Of a stretch of DNA of 64,000 bases, positions 23,600 through 31,573 are shown piece by piece (position 1 is the stretch's first letter; each line of letters begins with the position of its first letter). The position numbers and the translations under genes are program-made. The DNA is taken from positions 32,110 to 96,109 of the forward strand of contig CALJDU010000040.1 of the NCBI GenBank assembly GCA_938024995.1, read 5' to 3'. Under the pieces are notes generated by a model. The model made no database searches and had not been told where the DNA came from. It was given only the letters and a program-made list of their open reading frames with translations. The stretch is from an uncultured bacterium. GTDB taxonomy: Bacteria; Myxococcota_A; Polyangia; Polyangiales; Houyiibacteriaceae.

Positions 23600-26500
23600 A
23601 TGACTTCACTCTTGAATCGGTCCCTCCTTCCGTTGGGCCTCTTCGCCGCCATCTCATTGTTCGCCGTTGGATGCGGCGATGACGATGACGGCATGATGGA
23701 CGGCGGCGACGCCATGACCGACGGCGATACGGGAACGCCCGACGGTGACACCGGAACGCCTGATGGCGACACCGGACCGCTTGGCCCGCCCGGCTGCTCC
23801 CCGGACGAAGGCGGTCCCACGATCACCATCTGCGAAGGGGACGCGCTCGCTCCGGTTCCAGAAGGTTGCGCGGTCACCGCCGGTGGCCCCAGCGTTCTCA
23901 TCACGGGCGACATCCTGACGCCAGGCGAGGTCTTCCGCGGCGGACAGGTCCTTGTCGGCGCGACCGGATTGATCGAGTGCGTGGGCTGTGACTGCCCGGC
24001 CGCTGGCGCGACGACGGTGGTCTGCCCGGACGCCGCGGTCTCTCCCGGCCTCATCAACGGCCATGACCACATCACGTTCGACCGGGCTCCTCCCGCACCG
24101 GCCACGGACGAGCGCTTCGAGCATCGCCACGACTGGCGCCGCGGCATTCGCGGACATGAGCGCGTCCGCAACGAAGGGTTCAGCAGCAACTTGCAGATGT
24201 GGTGGGTCGAGCTTCGTCAGGTCATGGGCGGGGCGACCTCCGTCAACGGAAGCGGCGGCCCCGAAGGCTTCTTGCGTAACCTCGACAGCAGCGGTCGGCA
24301 GGAAGGCATCGGACAAGAGCCGATCGAGTACGAGACCTTCCCGCATGGCGACAGCGGCGGCGAGCTCCTCACTGGCGGCGACTGCAGCTACCCCCGAACG
24401 GTTCGCACGAGCGACATCGCGGGCGAAGAAGCGTTCGCGCCGCACGTGGCCGAGGGCATCGACCACGAGGCGCGCAACGAGTTCCTCTGCATGCGCGAAG
24501 GCGAGACCGATCTCGTGCGCAGCAACTCCGCGTTCATCCATGGTGTCGGTCTCCTGCCGATCGACATCGGCGAGATGGCCGTGGATGGCACCGGCTTGGT
24601 CTGGTCACCCCGGACGAACATCTCGCTCTACGGCGACACCGCGCGCGTGACCGAGTACGACCGCCTCGGCGTCGAGATCGCCCTCGGGACGGACTGGCTG
24701 ATCAGCGGCTCGATGAACATGATCCGCGAGCTCCGCTGCGCGTACGACTTCAACGAGATTCACCTCGCGCGCCACTTCACCAACGAAGAGCTCTGGCTGA
24801 TGGCGACCCGCAACGCGGCCGCGGTGTTCTCGATGGACGACGCGATCGGTGAGCTCAAGGTGGGCCTCCACGCGGACATCATGATCGTGGACGCCTCGAC
24901 TGATCCGGACCACCTCGCTGTCCTCAAGGCGGACGCGGACGACGTCTTGCTCGTCATGCGCGGCGGCACTCCGCTCTACGGTCTGGAGTCGGCCATGGAA
25001 GCGCTTCCGGGCGGCGCCGGCTGCGACACGCTCGAGGTCTGCGGACGCAACATGTCGGCGTGCGTCATGTCGGAAGCAGGGATGTCCCTGGCGGCGCTCG
25101 CGGACGCGAACAGCGACCGTTACCCGCTGTTCTTCTGCGGCGACCCGATGGGCGAGCCGAGCTGCGTTCCCGAGCGAAACGCCAGCGCGCCCTCCCCTGA
25201 GGTCAACGGGAGCAACCGGTACACCGGAATGACGTCGATGGACGACGGCGATGGTGATGGCGTCCCCAACGAGGTCGACAACTGCATCTGCACCTTCAAC
25301 CCCATCCGTCCGTTGGACGACGGAGTTCAGGGCGACGCGGACGGCGACGGAACCGGTGACGCGTGCGACCCCTGTCCGCTCAACCCGGACACCACCGAGT
25401 GCTCCGGCGTGGATCCCGACGATCGCGACAGCGACAACATTCCCAACGCGATGGACAACTGTCCGAACAACGCGAACACCGATCAGCTGGACACCGACGG
25501 CGACGGCAAGGGCGACGTGTGTGATGCCTGTCCCGAGGTCGCCAACCCCGGTGCGATGAGCTGCCCCGCGCTCGCGACCACCGTCTACGCCATCAAGGGC
25601 GGCGAGCACGCCGTGATGACCGAGGTCGCCATCAACGACATGGTCGTCACCGCGACGGGCCGCAACTTCTTCTTCATGCAGCTGAACCCCGCGTCCCCCG
25701 ACTACACGACGGTTGACTTCAGCGGCGTCTACGTCTTCTCCGGCGGAGAACCGACCGTCAGCGTTGGCGACGAGATCGACGTGACCCGTGGCACGGTGAA
25801 CGACTTCTTCGGGCAGACCCAGCTCGTGGATCTCGAGTTCACCACCACCGCGTCTGATGTGACCATCGCGCCGACCGTCGTCTCCGCCGCGATGGCGGGC
25901 ACCGGCGGCGCACGTGCGGACGCGCTTGAAGCGGTCCTCATCCGCGTGGAGAACGTGGTCGTGACGGATGTCGCTCCGGCTCCCGGCGCGGGCGACACGG
26001 CGCCGACCAACGAATTCGAGGTCGACTCCGCGCTCCGGGTCGACGACCTCATTCACCTGACCGCGCCCTTCCCGACCGCGGGCGAGAACTTCGCCTCGAT
26101 CACAGGTCTGGGCGGCTTCCGCAACGGACACAACAAGCTCCTGCCGCGCGACGCCGATGATCTCGTCGCGGGTGACGCGGTGCTGATCGGGTTCGAGCCC
26201 GCGCTCAGCTACGCGCGGGCCGGCGGCGGCAGCAGCCCCACCTTCCCCGAGCCGCTCACGGTTCGCATCTCCCGCGCGGCCGCGACCCCCACCATGGTCA
26301 CGATCGCAGGCGGCGGAGCGACAGCGGCCAACGTCACCATCCCGGCGGGCGCGACCAGCGCTCCGGTCAACGTCACCGGCGCGATGGGCACCTACACGCT
26401 CACCGCGACCCTCGACGCGGTCTCCTTGATGGCTGACGTTCGCGTCCTCGGCGCGAGCGAAGCCGCGCGCGTCGCGACGCTTGGGCCCAGCCCGGCGACC

Positions 26501-27250
26501 GTCCGCATTGACACCGCGGGCGCGCTCACCGTTGAGCTCGACATCCCGGCCCCGCCCGGTGGCACGGTCGTCTCGCTGAGCGCATCGCCGAGCTCGCTGG
26601 TCTCGCTCCCCGCGACCGTCACGGTCCCGGCGAACGAACAGAGCGTCGAGATCATGCTGACCGGGGGCTCCGCAGAGGCGACCGGAATGGTCACCGCGAG
26701 CGCTGGCGGCGGCATGGCGTCCGCGATGGTGATGGTGAGCGCCGCGCCGATGGGTGGGCTGCTCTTCACGGAGTACGTCGAAGGTTCAAGCAACAACAAG
26801 GCGGTCGAGATCACGAACCTCGGCGGCGCTTCGATCGACCTCAGCACCTGCATCATCCAGCGCTACAGCAACGGCGGGGACTCTCCCCGAGACATCGCCC
26901 TGAGCGGCACGCTCGCCTCCGGCGAGAGCTACGTGCTCTGCAACCCGAGCATCGACGCGGCGGCCACCGGGTCGTGTGACGGAATGGACTCGCAGATCAA
27001 CCACAACGGCAACGACGGCCTCGCCCTCTCCTGCGGCGGAATGATGCTCGACATGATCGGCCAGATTGGCGACGACCCCGGCTCCGATGGCTGGGAAGGC
27101 GGTGGCCTCTCGACGACCAACCGCACCTTGCGCCGCAAGTGCAGCGTCGGGTTCGGCGACACGGACGGCAGTGATGCCTTTGACCCGTCGGTCGAGTGGG
27201 ACGGTTTCCCGAGCGACACCTTCGGCGGGCTCGGGTCGCACTGCATGTGA
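23600..27250 (+). CDS. Amidohydrolase lipoprotein with TSP3 calcium repeats and lamin-tail domain
   Basis: 1,216 residues. Lipobox VGC at about 23-25, then Asp/Gly/Thr-rich repeats. Residues about 105-460 form a metal-dependent amidohydrolase: NGHDHITFD (HxH), FIHGVG, and LGTDWLISGS with the catalytic Asp. Residues about 535-640 carry TSP3-type calcium motifs (DGDGDGVPNEVDNC, DSDNIPNAMDNCP). A beta-rich region with repeated strands follows. Near the C-terminus (about 1050-1200) is a lamin-tail-like domain (LLFTEYVEGSSNNKAVEITN, then YVLCNPS). Enzyme, calcium module and lamin-tail fold on one lipid-anchored polypeptide is unusual. ATG 23600 is chosen because it starts the signal peptide. The substrate is unknown; a strong terminator follows. 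Confidence 0.78.
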   Translation: MTSLLNRSLLPLGLFAAISLFAVGCGDDDDGMMDGGDAMTDGDTGTPDGDTGTPDGDTGPLGPPGCSPDEGGPTITICEGDALAPVPEGCAVTAGGPSVLITGDILTPGEVFRGGQVLVGATGLIECVGCDCPAAGATTVVCPDAAVSPGLINGHDHITFDRAPPAPATDERFEHRHDWRRGIRGHERVRNEGFSSNLQMWWVELRQVMGGATSVNGSGGPEGFLRNLDSSGRQEGIGQEPIEYETFPHGDSGGELLTGGDCSYPRTVRTSDIAGEEAFAPHVAEGIDHEARNEFLCMREGETDLVRSNSAFIHGVGLLPIDIGEMAVDGTGLVWSPRTNISLYGDTARVTEYDRLGVEIALGTDWLISGSMNMIRELRCAYDFNEIHLARHFTNEELWLMATRNAAAVFSMDDAIGELKVGLHADIMIVDASTDPDHLAVLKADADDVLLVMRGGTPLYGLESAMEALPGGAGCDTLEVCGRNMSACVMSEAGMSLAALADANSDRYPLFFCGDPMGEPSCVPERNASAPSPEVNGSNRYTGMTSMDDGDGDGVPNEVDNCICTFNPIRPLDDGVQGDADGDGTGDACDPCPLNPDTTECSGVDPDDRDSDNIPNAMDNCPNNANTDQLDTDGDGKGDVCDACPEVANPGAMSCPALATTVYAIKGGEHAVMTEVAINDMVVTATGRNFFFMQLNPASPDYTTVDFSGVYVFSGGEPTVSVGDEIDVTRGTVNDFFGQTQLVDLEFTTTASDVTIAPTVVSAAMAGTGGARADALEAVLIRVENVVVTDVAPAPGAGDTAPTNEFEVDSALRVDDLIHLTAPFPTAGENFASITGLGGFRNGHNKLLPRDADDLVAGDAVLIGFEPALSYARAGGGSSPTFPEPLTVRISRAAATPTMVTIAGGGATAANVTIPAGATSAPVNVTGAMGTYTLTATLDAVSLMADVRVLGASEAARVATLGPSPATVRIDTAGALTVELDIPAPPGGTVVSLSASPSSLVSLPATVTVPANEQSVEIMLTGGSAEATGMVTASAGGGMASAMVMVSAAPMGGLLFTEYVEGSSNNKAVEITNLGGASIDLSTCIIQRYSNGGDSPRDIALSGTLASGESYVLCNPSIDAAATGSCDGMDSQINHNGNDGLALSCGGMMLDMIGQIGDDPGSDGWEGGGLSTTNRTLRRKCSVGFGDTDGSDAFDPSVEWDGFPSDTFGGLGSHCM

Positions 27251-27272
27251 CCTGAGACGTACCTCGTACGCG

Positions 27273-27307
27273 ACGCCTCGCCTCCTCGGAGGCGGGGCGT
27301 TTCTCGT
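27273..27307 (+). terminator. Rho-independent-type terminator
   Basis: A long hairpin (arms ACGCC-t-CGCCTCC and GGAGGCG-g-GGCGT, loop TC) followed by TTCTCGTTCTT. It separates the amidohydrolase lipoprotein from the carotenoid oxygenase. Confidence 0.75.
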
Positions 27308-27313
27308 TCTTGG

Positions 27314-27319
27314 TATCCT
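27314..27319 (+). promoter_or_regulatory. -10 hexamer 6 nt before ATG (leaderless)
   Basis: TATCCT ends 6 nt before ATG 27326, and no Shine-Dalgarno is present. It lies directly behind the upstream terminator. Confidence 0.45.
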
Positions 27320-27325
27320 CAGCGT

Positions 27326-28717
27326 ATGACTCCCGACCCGGAAGCCTCGCTTCATCGCGCCATGCGTCAGAACCTCTCGCGCCCGCATGGCTTCGAGCCT
27401 CTCGCGGTCGAGGGCACCTTGCCTCCCGATTTACGCGGGACGCTCTACCGAACCGGTCCCGGCGTGTACGAGCGCTTCAACGGACGGTCGGTGACCCACA
27501 TGTTCGAAGCGGACGGGGTCGTCAGCAGCGTTCGCTTGGACGGCGCGAGCGCCCAGGGAGCCGCTCGGGCGGTGGAGGGAGACGGCTACCGAAAAGAGAC
27601 CGAGGCGGGCCGCCCGCTCTACACCTCGGCGGCGCGCTGGCTCGACCGCGCGCCTCGTTTCTATCGCGGTGACATCAAGAACACCGGCAACACCGCGATG
27701 TGGTCACACCAAGGGCGACTCTTCGCGCTGATGGAAGCGGCGGTGCCGATCGAGATCGATCCAGACACCCTCGCAACGGTCGCGGAGACCAATCTCGGCT
27801 GCATCGAGAACGCGTTCTCGGCGCACCCGCACTACGTCGCGTCGCGGGGCGCGAGCTTCGGCTTTGGCGCCACCTTTGGCCCGCGCATGACCGTGGATGT
27901 GTACGCGCTTCCCGACGACGGACCAGCGCGCACGATCCAGAGCTTCACCGCTCCGTTCAGCACCTTCGTTCACGACTTCATCGTGACGGACCACCACTTG
28001 GTGTTCATGGTCTGCCCTGCGCCGATGCGGCTCCTGCGCGTCCTGATGCAGACCCGCGGGATGAAGGAGTGGTTCGACTGGCAGCCGGAACGCGGTACCG
28101 AGATCATCGCGATCCCGATCGACGACCCATCGCGGATCACGCGCTTCACGACCGACGCCTTCTGGTTTTGGCACGTCGTCAACGCCTGGTCCGAAGGTTC
28201 CGTCGTCCGCGCGCAGATCCCCCGCTACCCCAACCTCGCGTCCTACTACGACGTCGGCGAGAACATGCGCGACGAGGACCTGCCCGCGCTCTACGAGCTG
28301 ACCATCGACCTCGAGCGAAAGACCTGCCGGAGCGAGCTCCGCGCTGACCTCACCCTGGAGTTTCCACATGTCCACCCGAGCGTCCGCGGGAAGCAGCACC
28401 GCGCAACGTACGGCGTACTGGGCTGGGCCGGGAGCGATGGAGAACGCGGGATCGCGCGGATCGATGAACACGGCGAGGTCGTCGACCACTTCACGCCGGG
28501 CGCTGACCACCGCGTGAGCGAACCGGTCTTGGTCCCTCGCCATCGCGGCGGCGAAGAAGAGGACGCATACGTCTTGACCCTCGTGCACGAAGCGACACGA
28601 GAGCAGAGCTACCTCGCGGTCCTCGATGCGGGCGCGCTCGACGCTGGACCCATCGCGAAGGCGTGGTTCGACCAGGTCATCCCGGAGACGTTTCACGGCG
28701 CGTGGATCGCCAGCTAA
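27326..28717 (+). CDS. Carotenoid oxygenase (retinal pigment epithelial membrane protein family)
   Basis: 463 residues of the seven-bladed propeller family that cleaves carotenoids or related alkenes using a non-haem iron held by four histidines. Candidate ligands are in SAHPHY (about 169-171), TFVHDF (about 215), FWHVVN (about 274) and the C-terminal TFHGAW (about 458), which is the expected spacing. The N-terminal LPPDLRGTLYRTGPGVYE is the family signature. The length is normal. It probably makes apocarotenals or retinal; no carotenoid biosynthesis gene is in the window. Transcription is likely leaderless. Confidence 0.9.
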   Translation: MTPDPEASLHRAMRQNLSRPHGFEPLAVEGTLPPDLRGTLYRTGPGVYERFNGRSVTHMFEADGVVSSVRLDGASAQGAARAVEGDGYRKETEAGRPLYTSAARWLDRAPRFYRGDIKNTGNTAMWSHQGRLFALMEAAVPIEIDPDTLATVAETNLGCIENAFSAHPHYVASRGASFGFGATFGPRMTVDVYALPDDGPARTIQSFTAPFSTFVHDFIVTDHHLVFMVCPAPMRLLRVLMQTRGMKEWFDWQPERGTEIIAIPIDDPSRITRFTTDAFWFWHVVNAWSEGSVVRAQIPRYPNLASYYDVGENMRDEDLPALYELTIDLERKTCRSELRADLTLEFPHVHPSVRGKQHRATYGVLGWAGSDGERGIARIDEHGEVVDHFTPGADHRVSEPVLVPRHRGGEEEDAYVLTLVHEATREQSYLAVLDAGALDAGPIAKAWFDQVIPETFHGAWIAS

Positions 28718-28735
28718 CTTGAGAACGTTGGTCGC

Positions 28736-28792
28736 GCTGCCAAGTTGACGCGAGGGAGCGACGCGGTCGCGCTCAAGCGCCAAGTTGGCAGC
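28736..28792 (+). repeat. Imperfect inverted repeat after the carotenoid oxygenase (possible terminator)
   Basis: GCTGCCAA at 28736-28743 pairs with TTGGCAGC at 28785-28792, with further internal pairing (TTGA-CGCGA against TCGCG-c-TCAA), and TTT follows. CAAGTTG occurs in both halves. It may act as a terminator, but the loop is long and the U-run is short. Confidence 0.4.
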
Positions 28793-28872
28793 TTTAGCGT
28801 CGGAGCAGCGACCTCTTTGGCGGACTTCACGTCCTGACCGGTGTGGGCACGAGAGTTGCTCTTCTCTCCCCC

Positions 28873-29397
28873 ATGAAGCTCACCGTGTTCTTATTGGCCG
28901 TCTCCGCGACGATGACGCAGACGTTCCTCGCGCTTGGCCTCGCGACGCTCCTCCATCGGCTGGAGCATCGCGATGACCACGAGCCGGAGCGCTGTGCGCG
29001 CCGCTCGGCGAGCGTCGACCCGGAGACGATTCTCCGTTCGCGCCTCTTTCGTTCCTGCGACGCGCTCCCGTCTCGCCCGATCGCGCCGGTCGAGCCGCTC
29101 TATGTTCAGAACACGCTCATGTCAGATCAGGCGCTCGCGGCGCTGGGGCTCGCTGAGGGCGACGTCTTGCTCTTGATCCAAGGGCAGCCCGTGACCGAGG
29201 AGCTCATGCGCGAGCTCCCGCGGTGGTCACGGAGCCTTCACACCATTGAGCTGACGATCGTGAGACCGCGGGACGGAATCCTCACTCTGGAGATCCCGGT
29301 GAGCGCTCTTCGGACCCCACCGTCGCTTCCAGCTCCGCGCTCACGATCGGTCCGTCGAGCGCACGCGCGAGGTTGCGGTCTTGGTTCAGCGCGGTGA
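28873..29397 (+). CDS. Membrane-anchored PDZ-like protein
   Basis: 174 residues: an N-terminal membrane helix (KLTVFLLAVSATMTQTFLAL, residues 2-21), a variable linker, then a PDZ-like segment (LAALGLAEGDVLLLIQGQPVTEELMRELP and HTIELTIVRPRDG, about 90-145), as in periplasmic anchor or protease-associated proteins. The last 38 residues are Arg/Ser-rich and overlap the convergent gene at 29282-29719 on the other strand by 116 bp. The true stop may be displaced by mutation, since homology-like sequence ends before the overlap. The function is otherwise unknown. Confidence 0.6.
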   Translation: MKLTVFLLAVSATMTQTFLALGLATLLHRLEHRDDHEPERCARRSASVDPETILRSRLFRSCDALPSRPIAPVEPLYVQNTLMSDQALAALGLAEGDVLLLIQGQPVTEELMRELPRWSRSLHTIELTIVRPRDGILTLEIPVSALRTPPSLPAPRSRSVRRAHARGCGLGSAR

Positions 29398-29719
29398 GCA
29401 GGCCGACGTGCTCTTGGCGCTGGAGGTCGCCGACGAGCCGCTGGTCGCGCTCGACCATCCGGGCCTCGCCCGACTCCGAGATCGACACCAAGACCTCGGT
29501 CGCGGACTCCCCTTCGGTGACGCGAACCTCGCCGACCCGCGCGTTGTCCGCGTAGGCCTCCACCGTATAGCGCTGAGGAACATCGCCGTAGACGTAGTAG
29601 TGGCTGATCGCCCGATCGTTTTGCGAGGCCTCGACCCGGACCTCCTCGGAGCGCTCATGCGCAGATGCTGTTGCGGAAGAGGCGAGCAGGACGACCAAAA
29701 CAGAGCTAAACCGGCGCAT
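29282..29719 (-). CDS. Small secreted protein of unknown function
   Basis: 145 residues with a clear signal peptide (MRRFSSVLVVLLASSATASA, cleavage about residue 20) and a soluble domain of alternating strands and charged loops (ISHYYVYGDVPQRYTVEAYADN). It converges on and overlaps the PDZ-like gene by 116 bp, which is unusual in this window, where other neighbours overlap by only a few bases. Codon usage and signal peptide favour a real gene. No family is recognised. Confidence 0.6.
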   Translation of the reverse strand: MRRFSSVLVVLLASSATASAHERSEEVRVEASQNDRAISHYYVYGDVPQRYTVEAYADNARVGEVRVTEGESATEVLVSISESGEARMVERDQRLVGDLQRQEHVGLLTALNQDRNLARALDGPIVSAELEATVGSEERSPGSPE

Positions 29720-29794
29720 GTGCCCTCTATGGTCACGACGACGGGGCGACGCAACCCTCCGCGTGGCGACACGCGGATAACGTGCGAATCAGCC

Positions 29795-31399
29795 TTAGCG
29801 CGGCGCAGGCGCCACGATCCGTCCACCCACGACCAGATGCGTGACCTGTGCGCCGATCAGCGCTTGGGTGTCCCGCGGATCGCGATCGATCACGGTGAAG
29901 CTCCTCGCGTCGTCGTCCTGTCCCCCGGCCCATCGGGCCGCCGAAGAGAAGAAGCGGATCGCCTCTTCCAAGGTCACCCGCTCCTCGGGGTAAAAACCGC
30001 CCGCCGGGTCGCCGTTCAGATCTTGCCGCGTCACCGCCGCGACGATCCCGTACCAGGGCGCGTGTTCCTCAACCGGCGCGTCTGACCCAAACGCGACGTG
30101 CACGCCAGCGTCGATCATCTTCCGCCAGGCGTACGAAAACCGGATCCGTTCCGGCCCGACCCGCGCCTCCGCCCACGGCATATCGCTCGTGCAGTGGGTG
30201 GGTTGCATGCTCGCGACGATCCCTAAGCGCGCCATCCGCGCGATGTCTTCCTCGCGCATCACCTGTGCGTGCTCGACGCGGTGACGCCGGCTGCGATCGT
30301 CACCTTGCGCGAACGCGATGGCGTCGATCGCAGCCGCGTTCCCCTCATCGCCGATCGCGTGAATCGCGATCTGGTAGCCCGCGTCGTGGATCTGCTTCGC
30401 GCGCGTCTTCAACTCGTCCGGCGGGGTCACGAACAGCCCTCGCGACTCGGGCAGGTCGTCGTAGGGCTCGAAGAGCCTGGCCCCGCGGGAACCGAGCGCA
30501 CCATCCGCGAAGAGCTTCACCCCAATGATGCGGAGACGACCGTACGGAGTGGGCGGCGTCGCCAAGAGCGTGGGCAGCTCCTCCGCGCTTCCGTCCAGGT
30601 AAACCGTGACCTCGATCGGGATCTCTCCCGCGTGATCCATCTCGCGCAGTACGTCGAGCACCTCGACCTCGGTGCCCATGTCGTGCACTCCGGTGAGACC
30701 CGCGCGCATGCACGACGCGAAGGCGTGCGTCAGGTCGCGCCTAATCTCGTCCGGGGTAGCCGGCGGGAGCTGGCGGGAGACGAGACCGATCGCGTTGTCG
30801 ATCAAGATCCCCGTCGGGATCCCGTTCGCGTCGCGTACGACCTCACCGCCCTCCGGCGCCTCGGTCTCCGCGTTCACCTCCGCGAGCGCGAGCGCGCGAC
30901 TGTTCACCCAGACCGCGTGCCCATCGACACGGGTCAGCCACACCGGGTGACGGGGCGCGATCGCGTCGAGCTGTTCACGTGTCGGAAACGCGTCCGCTTC
31001 CCAATCGTTGTGGTCCCAGCCGCGTCCGCGGATCCACTCACCGTCCGTGCGCTGCGCGACCTCCGCGGCGACCCTCGCGACAACCTCTTCGGCGCTACGC
31101 GTCCCCTTCAGATCAAGCTGGCGCGCCGCGCGACCGATCCCCCGCAGGTGAAGATGCGCGTCGACCAGTCCCGGGAGGATGTAGCCGCCGTTCACGTCGA
31201 GCGTGCGGTCCACCGTGTGCGTCGTGATCTGCACGTCGGTCGCGCTTGAGTCGCCGAACACGTGTCCGTTCTCGAGCACGAGCTGGCCCATGGGCGGCAA
31301 CAAAGAGCGCCCCGCCTCCTGCGTCGCGTGTTCCGAACGCGCTCCGCACGCGAACACGAAGACAGAGAGCAGGAGAGCTGCGAGGCGAGGTGACCACAT
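29795..31399 (-). CDS. Amidohydrolase family 3 lipoprotein (YtcJ-like)
   Basis: 534 residues, lipoprotein signal with lipobox FAC near residue 18. The amidohydrolase core shows DAHLHLRG (HxH), the lysine in IIGVKLFADGALGSRGARL that would be carboxylated, IHAIGDEGN, HRVEHAQV and FGSDAPVEEHAPW with the catalytic Asp, all in the order of the YtcJ/amidohydrolase-3 family. These enzymes hydrolyse N-acyl or amide bonds of small substrates. It is a second amidohydrolase close to the lipoprotein at 23600, but the two belong to different subfamilies. The substrate is unknown. Confidence 0.88.
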   Translation of the reverse strand: MWSPRLAALLLSVFVFACGARSEHATQEAGRSLLPPMGQLVLENGHVFGDSSATDVQITTHTVDRTLDVNGGYILPGLVDAHLHLRGIGRAARQLDLKGTRSAEEVVARVAAEVAQRTDGEWIRGRGWDHNDWEADAFPTREQLDAIAPRHPVWLTRVDGHAVWVNSRALALAEVNAETEAPEGGEVVRDANGIPTGILIDNAIGLVSRQLPPATPDEIRRDLTHAFASCMRAGLTGVHDMGTEVEVLDVLREMDHAGEIPIEVTVYLDGSAEELPTLLATPPTPYGRLRIIGVKLFADGALGSRGARLFEPYDDLPESRGLFVTPPDELKTRAKQIHDAGYQIAIHAIGDEGNAAAIDAIAFAQGDDRSRRHRVEHAQVMREEDIARMARLGIVASMQPTHCTSDMPWAEARVGPERIRFSYAWRKMIDAGVHVAFGSDAPVEEHAPWYGIVAAVTRQDLNGDPAGGFYPEERVTLEEAIRFFSSAARWAGGQDDDARSFTVIDRDPRDTQALIGAQVTHLVVGGRIVAPAPR

Positions 31400-31525
31400 T
31401 CCGCGATGGTCGCACGGGGTCGACGCGCATCGTCAGCTCCGCGGCCCCGAGACGCAAAAGCAAGATCCAGCGCATCTGGCTTCTTCGTCGGCTCTTTGTG
31501 CGGTATCCAGGACCTTTCGAGGCTC

Positions 31526-31548
31526 TAATCGCAACTGTGTTGCATTTA
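31526..31548 (+). promoter_or_regulatory. Fur-family-type interrupted palindrome upstream of the TonB receptor
   Basis: Arms TAATCGCAAC and GTTGCATTTA around a 3-nt centre (TGT): the inner 5 bp (GCAAC/GTTGC) and outer 3 bp (TAA/TTA) pair, and two positions per arm do not. The 10+3+10 layout is the same as the perfect palindrome at 36052-36074. It ends 25 nt before ATG 31574, a typical operator position. The core resembles Zur-type sites more than Fur-type, but this is not proven. Confidence 0.5.
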
Positions 31549-31573
31549 GGTCGCGTCCGCAGTAGACGCCCCC

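Noticed and set aside
24605..26131. 508-codon minus-strand frame in the amidohydrolase gene
   Set aside because: Antisense shadow, no recognisable motifs, while the plus strand encodes clear hydrolase and calcium motifs.
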